This document shows positions 19,653 to 28,164 of a DNA stretch of 33,015 nucleotides, in pieces. The notes beneath the pieces are model-generated. The model made no database searches. It was given only the letters and a program-made list of their open reading frames with translations, and was not told the DNA's origin. The translations under genes were made by a program, and so were the position numbers. Numbering within the stretch: the first letter of the stretch is position 1; each line of letters opens with the position of its first letter. Origin of the DNA: Kiritimatiellia bacterium (GTDB lineage: Bacteria > Verrucomicrobiota > Kiritimatiellia > RFP12 > UBA1067); NCBI GenBank assembly GCA_028684935.1, contig JAQUEX010000014.1, positions 1 through 33,015 on the forward strand, in the 5' to 3' direction.

Positions 19653-22501
19653 GGATCGGCCCTCCAGGGGTTTGGGGGCGGCTCGATGGTTTTCGCGGCG
19701 TCGCCGAGCAGCACGCCTCTGAAATCGCCCTCAAACCGGGGACGTCCCGCCTGCCGGAACTCGCCTGCCTTGATGTTTTCGACGACGGCGCGGGCGCAGG
19801 CCATGGCGGAGGCCTGTAGCGCGTCGGTGTAACCGTCCCACAGGTTGAACGCGATGTCGCCCAATGCGCTCGGCAGATTGATGTAGCCGAGCCGGACTTC
19901 GCTCTCGCACGCCGCCTTCACAAACTCGCGGTACAGCGGCAATTGCAGGTCGGCCCAGCGTTTATCGTTCTTGCCGTTTGCGACAAGCTCCTTGGGAACC
20001 CGGGCCGCCTCTAAAAACTCGTTGTCTCCGAAGGGCGGGCCCATGTGCGCCTCCGCCGGCATTTTCGCCTTGTCCGTGGTCTTATAGTCGAGTACGCAGT
20101 AAACCGCTCGCCCGTCTTCAATCCTTCTGTCAATGCGGTCGATCCGGCCGCGGACGGTGACGCCGTCGATCACGATGCGCCGGCCCTTCTTGTCTTCGTG
20201 CTCGACGATCTCCCAGCCTTGGGCGTGCCACGCGACTTGCTTCTGGGCGAACGCCTTGAGCCGCTGCGCGGCACTGTGGACGGCCAGTTCGACACCAAGC
20301 CAAGGCCGTGCGCCATAGCGCGCGCGTGCCAGTTCCCGCAACCTCCCGTCCATCCAGCGCCCCAGCCGGTCCGCATCGGCGCACGCCCACAGGTCGCGGT
20401 CGGCGGCCATCTGCTCGAGTACGGCGTGGACCAAGATGCCGAAGGCCAGGGCGTCCGGCTCGCGCTCACGGTCGCTCTGCGCCTCCATGTCGAGCACGTG
20501 CTTCAAATAGAACTGCAGCGGACTTTCCAGGTAGTCGCGGAACAGCGTCGGGCTCAACGCCCGCCTCCGCTTTTGGTTGAGGCAGTCGGACGGCACAAGC
20601 CCCGGGTCGAGTTTGAAACCGACCGTGAAAGCCGATGCGGTGCCCGGCGGCGGCGTCTCCCGGAAAAGCTTTTTCGCGCGCGCCACCAGTTCGGTGTCGG
20701 GACACCGGAAGAGCAGGCGCGAGGGACGCAGCGGATCGCCGGCGGTGGAGGTCTTGCCGACGATCAGGATGACACGCCCCCCGCTGCGGCGCTGCGCGAG
20801 CAGTGCCGCCAGCACGTACGCGTCGCGCGCCACGCGCAGGCGGTCGTCGCGCAGTCCGAGACGGGTCCGCAGCGAGTCCGGCAGAAAGAGGTCGCCCACG
20901 TGGCCGTCGGGCACGAAGCCTTCGTTCATGCCGGCCACAAAGAGCAACGGTGCCGGGTTCCACGCCAGTTCCAGCCACCCTTCGAGGTCGAGAGGTTCGC
21001 CCTGACGCTCAGGCTTGACGCTGCTCTCGCGCAGACGGGCGAGCAGGATGTCGGCGCCATCCCTTCCCTCCTGTCCGTCAGGTCCGGCTGCCTCCAATTC
21101 GCGCAGACAGTCGTCAAAGACGGTGACGGCCTGCTGAAAGGCCGCGTCGGCCCGGCTCGCAGAGTCGAGCAGGCGCTTCTTGTAAATCTGTTGCAACACC
21201 TCGCGCAGTGCTGCGGCAAGATCGTCCTGCAACAGCCGTGTGCGCCACGCCCGCACCTGCGCCACAGCGGCCAGCGGCACTGCGGGCGGTCTGTGGTCAG
21301 GGTCTGCGGCTTCCCGATCGCGAAGGTCATCCAGCGTGACCGGCAGATACTCAGCCTGAAACGCGTCAAGTTCACGCAATGCGTCGGCGCCGTTGCCGAT
21401 CGCGCTCAGGACGTCCGGGTGGCGCAAGAGAGCGGCGACCTCGGCATAGCCGTCGGAATCGCGCAGGGCGAGCAGCGCGTGGACAAGCCGGGCAAGCGGG
21501 GTTTGCGAGAAGGGCTGGTTCTGGGGATCGAAAGCGGGCAACCCGAGGTCCGCCAGCGCGCGCTGCAGCGGCGCGACGGTTTCGCGGTCGGGGACGCCGA
21601 TGGCGAGTTGCGGCCGTGACGCGGCCGGGCGGGGCTGCGTCTTCAGAGCCTCTGCGACCGACCGGGCGATGCGCTCGGCCTGGTCGGCGGGCGTGGCTTC
21701 CAGCCACAGATCCTCGTCGTTCAACGCGATGTGCCGGTTGGCCCATGCGTCCGGCACGGGACGGCCCCATCTGTCGAACGCCGCAGCCTCGCGCGCGGGA
21801 GCGGCCACAAGGATGTCCACCGCGGCCCCGGCCTCCGCCCAACGCGCCAGCAGCTTTTCGAGCAGTCGGGGAGGATCCGGCACGGCGGCCACGACGATGT
21901 GCGCGACTTCCGCCGGCCGCGCGCCGTCACGCACATGGTCGAGCTTCGCGGCGACTGCGTCTTGCAGGCCCCGAACCGCCAACTGGCGCAGATAACGGCC
22001 TTCGAGCGTCTTCATGTCCGTCCAGCGGTCGGCCTCCTCCAGCGCGTCACCCCGGTCCGCAACGTCCGCCAGCGCGAGGTCGCCGTCCGCCAGTTCCTGC
22101 CGCAGGCGCTGAAGGTGGCGGGCGATCTGCAGCGCCCACGCGGTCGTGGCCGGCCGCTTGTCTCCGGCTCCGAGAAAGGCGCGGAATTCGTCCGCCCCGG
22201 CCGCTTTGAGGACGGCCGTCCAAGCGAGCAGACTCTGAAAGCCCGACGCCACGCCGGCCCGTTGCGGCGGCGCCAGCAGGACCGGCGGCGTGACGATTTC
22301 AGGCCCGATACAGGCGACTCCCCGCGCGTCCGCGGCCAGCGGCAGCGCGGCGCGCAGCCGCCAGCTCGACTGGCGGGTGGGCACGATAACAACGGTGTGC
22401 CGCAAATCCAGCAGGCCGCCGCCTGTCTGCGCCAACAAAAAAGCAGGTACGGTTTCGCAAAGCGGCCGGTCCCATCCGATAAATGTCCGCGTTAAAGGCA
22501 T
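19649..22501 (-). CDS. PD-(D/E)XK nuclease family protein, AddB-like partner
   Basis: 4-nt overlap with the AddA-like gene; C-terminal LAFGILVHAVLEQM ... GRIDRIDRR...YCVLDYKTTDK nuclease motifs; inactive helicase-like N-terminus. Confidence 0.8.
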   Translation of the reverse strand: MPLTRTFIGWDRPLCETVPAFLLAQTGGGLLDLRHTVVIVPTRQSSWRLRAALPLAADARGVACIGPEIVTPPVLLAPPQRAGVASGFQSLLAWTAVLKAAGADEFRAFLGAGDKRPATTAWALQIARHLQRLRQELADGDLALADVADRGDALEEADRWTDMKTLEGRYLRQLAVRGLQDAVAAKLDHVRDGARPAEVAHIVVAAVPDPPRLLEKLLARWAEAGAAVDILVAAPAREAAAFDRWGRPVPDAWANRHIALNDEDLWLEATPADQAERIARSVAEALKTQPRPAASRPQLAIGVPDRETVAPLQRALADLGLPAFDPQNQPFSQTPLARLVHALLALRDSDGYAEVAALLRHPDVLSAIGNGADALRELDAFQAEYLPVTLDDLRDREAADPDHRPPAVPLAAVAQVRAWRTRLLQDDLAAALREVLQQIYKKRLLDSASRADAAFQQAVTVFDDCLRELEAAGPDGQEGRDGADILLARLRESSVKPERQGEPLDLEGWLELAWNPAPLLFVAGMNEGFVPDGHVGDLFLPDSLRTRLGLRDDRLRVARDAYVLAALLAQRRSGGRVILIVGKTSTAGDPLRPSRLLFRCPDTELVARAKKLFRETPPPGTASAFTVGFKLDPGLVPSDCLNQKRRRALSPTLFRDYLESPLQFYLKHVLDMEAQSDREREPDALAFGILVHAVLEQMAADRDLWACADADRLGRWMDGRLRELARARYGARPWLGVELAVHSAAQRLKAFAQKQVAWHAQGWEIVEHEDKKGRRIVIDGVTVRGRIDRIDRRIEDGRAVYCVLDYKTTDKAKMPAEAHMGPPFGDNEFLEAARVPKELVANGKNDKRWADLQLPLYREFVKAACESEVRLGYINLPSALGDIAFNLWDGYTDALQASAMACARAVVENIKAGEFRQAGRPRFEGDFRGVLLGDAAKTIEPPPNPWRADP

Positions 22502-22653
22502 GATGCTGTCCTTTCATGGCCGTCATCAGCGCGGTGTTGAGCACCTGACCAGAGTAGCGGCAGACCAGCTCGATCTTCGTGTCGTGCATTTTTGCTCAAT
22601 ACAGCGAGAGTGTCAAGCGACAGACTTCTTTGAAGCCAGCCTTCGCAGGGGGG

Positions 22654-22682
22654 TTGACAGACTGGAGCTCATCGATTATAGT
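22654..22682 (+). promoter_or_regulatory. sigma70-type promoter for the Cys-rich peptide gene
   Basis: TTGACA-N17-TATAGT. Confidence 0.7.
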
Positions 22683-22747
22683 CAATCTCAACTTGAGCGC
22701 TTTAGTTTGAAGGACCGATAAGGCGCGACAACACAGGGAGGTGACAC

Positions 22748-22990
22748 ATGAAACGTTTCATGACAATGATGGCTCTGGCGGCGGCAATGGTGGCTTCGGT
22801 GGCGGTGGCGCAATGTCCCGCGACCTGTCCCAAAGAGAAGAAGGCCGCCTGCAAGTGCGAGTCGTGCGGGTGTACCGCAAAGGTCAAAAAAGCCGATTGC
22901 AAGTGCGACAAGTGCGCATGCGCCAAGCCGGCGCAGTGTCCGAAGGCCAAAGAAGGCGCTGCCAAGAAGGGCTGCTGCCCGAAGACCTGA
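22748..22990 (+). CDS. secreted cysteine-rich metallothionein-like peptide
   Basis: GGAGGTGACACATG; signal peptide MKRFMTMMALAAAMVASVAVA; 13 Cys in about 59 mature residues with repeat ACKCESCGC...DCKCDKCAC. Confidence 0.75.
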   Translation: MKRFMTMMALAAAMVASVAVAQCPATCPKEKKAACKCESCGCTAKVKKADCKCDKCACAKPAQCPKAKEGAAKKGCCPKT

Positions 22991-23015
22991 GTCGACCCCG
23001 ACCAACCGCAGAAAC

Positions 23016-23049
23016 CACGTGGGGCATGTCGTGCCCCACGTGTTTTTTT
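23016..23049 (+). terminator. intrinsic terminator of the Cys-rich peptide gene
   Basis: cacgtggggca-tgtcg-tgccccacgtg 11-bp perfect stem followed by T7. Confidence 0.9.
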
Positions 23050-23130
23050 GTGCCTTGCCACGTTCATGCCCGATTCCCCCTTGACTTGCCCCGTCCCCTG
23101 CCGTATCACATGTACCGGCGATCCACCCGC

Positions 23131-24678
23131 ATGATGCAAAGACGTATGAAAATCACGATTGTCCACCAAGCGGTCGCCGCAGACGCGCCGGCCGATGAAC
23201 GCGATGTTCTGGACCAGGCCGCAGCCATCCGCGACGCGCTGCGCGCGCGCGGCCATGCGGTCACGTTGCTGCCCTGCACGACCGATCTCGGCAATATGCG
23301 GCGCAAGCTGGAGGTACTGGCACCTGACTGCGTCTTCAATCTGGTCGAGACGCTGGACGGATCGGGCCGGCTCATCCATCTGGCGCCGGCCGCCTGGGAG
23401 GTGGCGGGCATCCCCTTCACCGGCAGCTCCGCCGAGGCGCTCACGCTCACCACGCACAAGCTGCTGGCGAAAGAGCGTATGCGGGCCGCCGGACTGCCGG
23501 TGCCGGAGTGGGTCGGCGGGGGAACGCTGAACGCTCAACGTTCAACGCTCGATGCGCAAGACGCAATGAACGGCGATTGGATCGTGAAGTCGGTGTGGGA
23601 GCATGCGTCGGTCGGGCTGGGTGACGACAGCGTGCTGCGCGGGGTGACCGCAGCCGAGGCGGCCGCGCGATTGCCGGAGGGCTTTTTCGCCGAACGGTAT
23701 ATCGAGGGGCGCGAGTTCAATGTCGGATTGCTGACCGGTGCGGATGGACCGGAAACGTTGCCGCCGGCCGAGATCGTGTTCGAGGCGTATCCGGACGGCA
23801 AACCGCGGATTGTGGGCTATCCGGCCAAATGGGACACGGATTCTTTCGAATACGCGCACACCGTGCGCCGCTTTGTCGATCCTGCGGCCGACGGTCCGCT
23901 GCTGACAGAGCTGACGCGGCTCTCGCGGCGCTGCTGGGAGGCGTTCGGCCTCGGCGGCTGCGCGCGCGTCGATTTCCGCGTGGACGCGGAGGGCAGGCCG
24001 TGGGTTCTCGAAGTCAATGCCAACCCCTGCCTGGCGCCCGACAGCGGCTTTGCCGCGATGCTGGCGCAGGCCGGCATCGATTACGGCGCAGCGATGGAAC
24101 GGATCGTCTCAGAGGCCGGAGGTCAGAGGTCAGAGGCCGGAGGTCAGAGAAAGAACGCTCAACGTTCAACGCTCAACGCGCAACGCTCAACGCCGCCGTC
24201 GCCGGTGACCATCAGGACGTCGCTCGTGCCGGAGGATGTGGCGGCCGTGCGCGAGGTGACGGCATCGACCGGATATTTTCACGAGCATGAGATTCCGGTG
24301 GCGGTCGAACTGGCGGAGGAGCGGCTGGCCAAAGGCGCGGCGTCAGGATATGAGTTTGTGTTCGCCGAGCAGGACGGACGCGTGGTCGGGTACACCTCGT
24401 TCGGGCCGATCCCCTGCACGCGGGGCAGCTTTGACTGGTACTGGCTGGCGGTGCGGCCCGAGTGTCAAGGGGCGGGTCTCGGCCGGCGCCTGCTGCAGGA
24501 GGTGGAGGCGCGCGCCCGCGCGATGGGCGGAGCCCGGCTCTACTGCGAGACTTCCGGCCGGCCGCAATACGCTTCGACCCGCTCGTTTTACGAGCGCATG
24601 GGGTTCACGCTCTGCGAGGTGCTGGCGGATTATTACGAGCCGGGCGACGGGCGCGCGACTTATGTCAAAGCGCTGTAG
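23131..24678 (+). CDS. D-Ala-D-Ala ligase-like ATP-grasp protein fused to C-terminal GNAT acetyltransferase
   Basis: ATP-grasp motifs (WIVKSVWEHASVGLGDDSVL, ARVDFRVDAEGRPWVLEVNANPCLAPDSGFAAM) then GNAT motifs (WYWLAVRPECQGAGLGRRLLQEVEARA...STRSFYERMGF). Start approximate (first of MMQRRMKITIV). Confidence 0.85.
   Translation: MMQRRMKITIVHQAVAADAPADERDVLDQAAAIRDALRARGHAVTLLPCTTDLGNMRRKLEVLAPDCVFNLVETLDGSGRLIHLAPAAWEVAGIPFTGSSAEALTLTTHKLLAKERMRAAGLPVPEWVGGGTLNAQRSTLDAQDAMNGDWIVKSVWEHASVGLGDDSVLRGVTAAEAAARLPEGFFAERYIEGREFNVGLLTGADGPETLPPAEIVFEAYPDGKPRIVGYPAKWDTDSFEYAHTVRRFVDPAADGPLLTELTRLSRRCWEAFGLGGCARVDFRVDAEGRPWVLEVNANPCLAPDSGFAAMLAQAGIDYGAAMERIVSEAGGQRSEAGGQRKNAQRSTLNAQRSTPPSPVTIRTSLVPEDVAAVREVTASTGYFHEHEIPVAVELAEERLAKGAASGYEFVFAEQDGRVVGYTSFGPIPCTRGSFDWYWLAVRPECQGAGLGRRLLQEVEARARAMGGARLYCETSGRPQYASTRSFYERMGFTLCEVLADYYEPGDGRATYVKAL
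23523..23557. repeat. heptamer word array R3 inside CDS (first)
   Basis: aacgctg|aacgctc|aacgttc|aacgctc|gatgcgc. Confidence 0.85.
24109..24150. repeat. 21-bp in-frame tandem duplication R4 inside CDS
   Basis: tcagaggccggaggtcagagg + tcagaggccggaggtcagaga, encoding SEAGGQR twice. Confidence 0.9.
24153..24195. repeat. heptamer word array R3 inside CDS (second)
   Basis: aacgctc|aacgttc|aacgctc|aacgcgc|aacgctc|aacgccg; shares 22 bp gaacgctcaacgttcaacgctc with 23529-23550. Confidence 0.9.
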
Positions 24679-24681
24679 GCA

Positions 24682-25671
24682 TCACGCCTCGGGCTTCATG
24701 TCGCGCGTCATCAGCGTCTCAACGGCGGTGCGAGCCGAAAAGCCTTCGTAGCACAGCGCGTGGACGATGTCAGTGATCGGCATCTCCACACCGTGCGTCT
24801 GGCCAAGCGTGTGAATGACCTTGGCGTTCCAGACGCCCTCGGCCACCATCTTCATGCTGCCGAGGATCGCCTCGATGCTCTCGCCGCGGCCGAGCCGCTC
24901 GCCGACCGAGTGGTTGCGGCTGTGGCGGCTGGTGCAGGTCACGATCAGGTCACCGATGCCGCTCAGGCCGGAAAAGGTTTCGGGGCGCGCGCCCAGCGCG
25001 ATACCGAAGCGCGTGACCTCGGCCAGACCGCGCGTGATGAGCGCCGCGCGCGTGTTGTCGCCGAAGCCGAGTCCGTCCGACGCGCCGACCGCGATGGCGA
25101 TCACATTCTTGACGGCGCCGCCGATCTCGACGCCCAGCATGTCGGTAGAGGTGTAGACGCGGAAGAGCGGTCCGCTGAAAAGCTGCTGCACGCGCTGCGC
25201 GACCGCCTCGTCCTCTGCGGCGGCCACCACGGCGGTCGGGATGCCGCGCGCAACCTCCTCCGCATGGCTCGGGCCCGAGAGCACGGCGATCGCGTCGAGC
25301 CCCAGCGTCGCCCGCGCGATCTCGCTCATGCGGCAGTGCGTATCCTCACAGAGTCCCTTGGTCAGGCTGACGACCAGCGTGCCGGCCGGAATCAAGCCGG
25401 CAAAAGAGGCGCAGACCGCGGCATAGAACTTGGAGGGCACGGCCAGCACCACGGCCTCGGTGCCGGCCGCGGCCTCGGCGGGATCGGCGCACCAGCGCAG
25501 ACCGTCGGGCAGCGCGATGCCGGGCAGGTAGCGGGTGTTTTCGCGGGCCGCGCGCACCTCGTCGAGATACGTCGCGAAAGGCCCCCACAGGGTGACCCGG
25601 TGTCCGTAAGCATGCAGCAGCAAGCCGATTGCTGTTCCCCAGCCGCCGTCTCCGATGATGGTGATGTTCAT
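24682..25671 (-). CDS. gpsA: NAD(P)-dependent glycerol-3-phosphate dehydrogenase
   Basis: MNITIIGDGGWGTAIGLLL, LSGPSHAEEVARGIPTAVV, GGAVKNVIAIAVGASDGLGFGDNTRAALITRGL. Confidence 0.97.
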   Translation of the reverse strand: MNITIIGDGGWGTAIGLLLHAYGHRVTLWGPFATYLDEVRAARENTRYLPGIALPDGLRWCADPAEAAAGTEAVVLAVPSKFYAAVCASFAGLIPAGTLVVSLTKGLCEDTHCRMSEIARATLGLDAIAVLSGPSHAEEVARGIPTAVVAAAEDEAVAQRVQQLFSGPLFRVYTSTDMLGVEIGGAVKNVIAIAVGASDGLGFGDNTRAALITRGLAEVTRFGIALGARPETFSGLSGIGDLIVTCTSRHSRNHSVGERLGRGESIEAILGSMKMVAEGVWNAKVIHTLGQTHGVEMPITDIVHALCYEGFSARTAVETLMTRDMKPEA

Positions 25672-26312
25672 ACTTTTTTCCCAAAGGTGAAGCGCGATTC
25701 CGTGCCGGCGCGCAGCCGGCTCATATTCGAGCGATGTTTCCAGACGGCCAGCAGGGCAAGCAGGGTCAGAACCCCCGCGAACCACACACCGTGCCGCGCG
25801 TGCAGCGCCAGCGGCCACCAGACCACGGCCGCCAGCGAGAGAGCCGCGCCAATCGAGGCGACCGAGACATAGCGCGTGCTCAGGAAGAGCGCCAGCCAGA
25901 CCGCGAAGGCGATGCCCACGCCGGCGGGCGCGAGACCCAGCAGCAGGCCCGCGCTGGTGGCGACCCCTTTGCCGCCTTTGAACTTCAGAAAACAGGTCCA
26001 GTTGTGTCCGATGACCGTCAGCGCCCCGCAAAAGACCGCCAGGCCCATGCCGTCCGCGGCGATGCCCGTGACGCGCGCGGCCAGCGCCGGGATCAGCGTC
26101 ACCCCGCCGAGCCCCTTCAAGAAGTCGAGCGCGAAGGTCAACAGCCCCAGGGGCTTGCTGACCGATCGGAAGACATTCGTGGCACCGATGTTGCCGCTGC
26201 CCAGCGTACGGATATCCTTGCCCCGGGTTTTCGCGATCAGAAATCCGAAAGGCACGGCACCCAGCAGGTAAGCGGCCGTACCGCCGGCCAGCCAGAGAAC
26301 GTAAGTTGTCAT
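25668..26312 (-). CDS. plsY: glycerol-3-phosphate acyltransferase PlsY
   Basis: GAVPFGFLIAK, GSGNIGATNVFR, KFKGGKGVATSAG; ATGA overlap with gpsA. Confidence 0.95.
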   Translation of the reverse strand: MTTYVLWLAGGTAAYLLGAVPFGFLIAKTRGKDIRTLGSGNIGATNVFRSVSKPLGLLTFALDFLKGLGGVTLIPALAARVTGIAADGMGLAVFCGALTVIGHNWTCFLKFKGGKGVATSAGLLLGLAPAGVGIAFAVWLALFLSTRYVSVASIGAALSLAAVVWWPLALHARHGVWFAGVLTLLALLAVWKHRSNMSRLRAGTESRFTFGKKV

Positions 26313-26338
26313 GCCGCCGAGGATAGCAAAAAACGGCG

Positions 26339-26389
26339 GCAAGGGGAGAGGGGGAAAAAGGAAGAAGGAAAAAGGAGGAGGGAGGAGTT
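26339..26389. repeat. polypurine array R5 (opposite orientation)
   Basis: gcaaggggagagggggaaaaaggaagaaggaaaaaggaggagggaggag. Confidence 0.65.
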
Positions 26390-26402
26390 TCAGTTCCGGC
26401 TG

Positions 26403-26457
26403 TCCCGGTAGCCTCGGCAGTCTCGGCAGTCCCGATAGTCTCGGCAGTCCCGGCTCT
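26403..26457. repeat. 9-bp word array R7
   Basis: cggcagtct|cggcagtcc|cgatagtct|cggcagtcc|cggctctca. Confidence 0.75.
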
Positions 26458-26642
26458 CACCTCGGTCGCCACCGGCACTCCCGTTTCTGCCGTCCCTTCC
26501 GATCCTGCCGGCACGAGCACCCGGCAGAAAATAGAAAATCCTGCTGGACGGGCGACCGGTGAATGCGTTATAACCGTTACTATTTGGAGAAACGCAAGTG
26601 CGTTGCGCTCCGCTTTTTATTCACGCTAGCAAGAGTACGCTC

Positions 26643-28058
26643 ATGAATAGAGTGATCGGGTTGGTTGTTTGCGCAGGATTGGCGGGTGCGGCGCGTGCCC
26701 AAGAGGTAAAACCGGCGCCGGCGGGCGGCGCGCAGCCTCCGCAGGCCGTGCAGGAGGAGAAAGGCGGCCTCGACTGGGACGGCGGCGCCGACCTCCGGAT
26801 CAGGCACGAACTGCACGACAACGTGCCGCAGTATAACGCCAACGGTGCGGTCTCAGGCAACCAGAGTTACCTGCGCATCCGCCCGCGAGTCTGGGGCCAA
26901 GTCAAGAACGAGGATTTCCGCCTCTATCTGCGCCTCGCCGACGAATTCCGGGAGTACTTTCAGCCCAGCGAGAGCCGCAACTCCCAGTTCCCGGACGAGG
27001 TCATCGTGGATAATCTCTATCTCGACCTCTATAACCTCTTCAACGACCGGGTCGACCTACGGATCGGGCGTCAGGACTTCCTAGGGCCCGACGGCTACGG
27101 TGCGGGCCGCGTGCTGCTTGACGGCACTCAGGGCGACGGGTCGCGCACGGCGTTCATGGACGCGATCAAGGCCACCGTCAAGATCGACGAGAAAAACACG
27201 CTGGACTTGCTGGCGATCTACAACAGCTCCGACAACGAACTGAGCTGGGGACACCCTAAAGGGACGAACGGCAAAGCTCCTAAGGAACGCGATCTGACCT
27301 ACAACGTGCCGGGAGCCACCGGCATGGACGAGTATGGCGGCGGATTGTATTTCAAATCGAAAGAGTGGAAAGAGTTCCCCTTCGACCTGTACTATCTGTT
27401 CAAGCGCGAGACCAAGGCGCGTCTTGCCGGCCGCGACCTGCCGGGCCGCAACACGCATACCTTGGGTGTGCGCGTGGCGCCAAAGCTCACCGAGACGCTC
27501 TCGGCCGAACTCGAGGGCGCGGCGCAAGCCGGCGAGCGCGACGGCGGCAAGTCCGTTCGGGGCTACATGGGCTATGCCGGTCTCACCTACAAACCCGCCG
27601 TCGAAACCTTCAAGCCGTTCGCCACCCTAGCGTGTTACTACCTCTCCGGTGACCGCAACCACGGCACGGACGACAACGACACTTCATGGAACCCGCTGTG
27701 GTCCCGGTGGCCACAGTACAGCGAGATGTACCCCTATCACGACAGGGGTGTCTGCTACTGGTCCAACCTGATCTACCCGAACGTCACGGTAGGCACCGCG
27801 TTTGCGAACGGCCACAAGGTGAACGTCAATGCAGGCCCGATGTTCGCAGCGGCTGAAGACGGCATGGGCGGCGGCGGCGGCGATTTCCGCGGCTGGTTCG
27901 GCATGGCCCGCTATGACTTCCCGTTGCTTAAGAAAATCTTTGGCAAACGCGGCGATCTGACGGGCCACGTGACCGCCGAGCTGCTCGATCCCGGCGACTA
28001 CTATACCTCGGATACTATCGCTTATTTCCTGCGCTGGGAAGTGATCGCGCGCTTCTGA
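26643..28058 (+). CDS. alginate_exp-like outer-membrane beta-barrel porin
   Basis: Signal peptide MNRVIGLVVCAGLAGAARAQ; GADLRIRHELHDN, SYLRIRPRVWGQV, NLYLDLYNLFNDRVDLRIGRQDFLGPDGYGAGRVLLDGT. Confidence 0.75.
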   Translation: MNRVIGLVVCAGLAGAARAQEVKPAPAGGAQPPQAVQEEKGGLDWDGGADLRIRHELHDNVPQYNANGAVSGNQSYLRIRPRVWGQVKNEDFRLYLRLADEFREYFQPSESRNSQFPDEVIVDNLYLDLYNLFNDRVDLRIGRQDFLGPDGYGAGRVLLDGTQGDGSRTAFMDAIKATVKIDEKNTLDLLAIYNSSDNELSWGHPKGTNGKAPKERDLTYNVPGATGMDEYGGGLYFKSKEWKEFPFDLYYLFKRETKARLAGRDLPGRNTHTLGVRVAPKLTETLSAELEGAAQAGERDGGKSVRGYMGYAGLTYKPAVETFKPFATLACYYLSGDRNHGTDDNDTSWNPLWSRWPQYSEMYPYHDRGVCYWSNLIYPNVTVGTAFANGHKVNVNAGPMFAAAEDGMGGGGGDFRGWFGMARYDFPLLKKIFGKRGDLTGHVTAELLDPGDYYTSDTIAYFLRWEVIARF

Positions 28059-28164
28059 AGTCATCTGGGCGAACGTCGCACAGACCGCTTTATGCGTGAC
28101 GTGCGGTGTCCGTCCCGTTATGCTGTCCCCCTCTTTCAACACGAGAAAAAGGGTTGGTTTCAGC

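Noticed and set aside
20045-21619. 524-aa plus-strand ORF antisense to the AddB-like gene
   Set aside because: Composition typical of reverse-frame reading; no motif.
22299-22589. Minus-strand ORF starting MHDTKIELVCRYSGQVLNTALMTAMKGQHHAFNADIYRMG upstream of the AddB-like gene
   Set aside because: The first 35 residues look protein-like, but the frame runs into addB out of register; it could be a decayed fragment, insufficient to call.
24682-26520. Single 612-aa ORF covering gpsA and plsY
   Set aside because: The frame is open upstream of gpsA by chance; plsY in another frame with an ATGA overlap is the real upstream gene.
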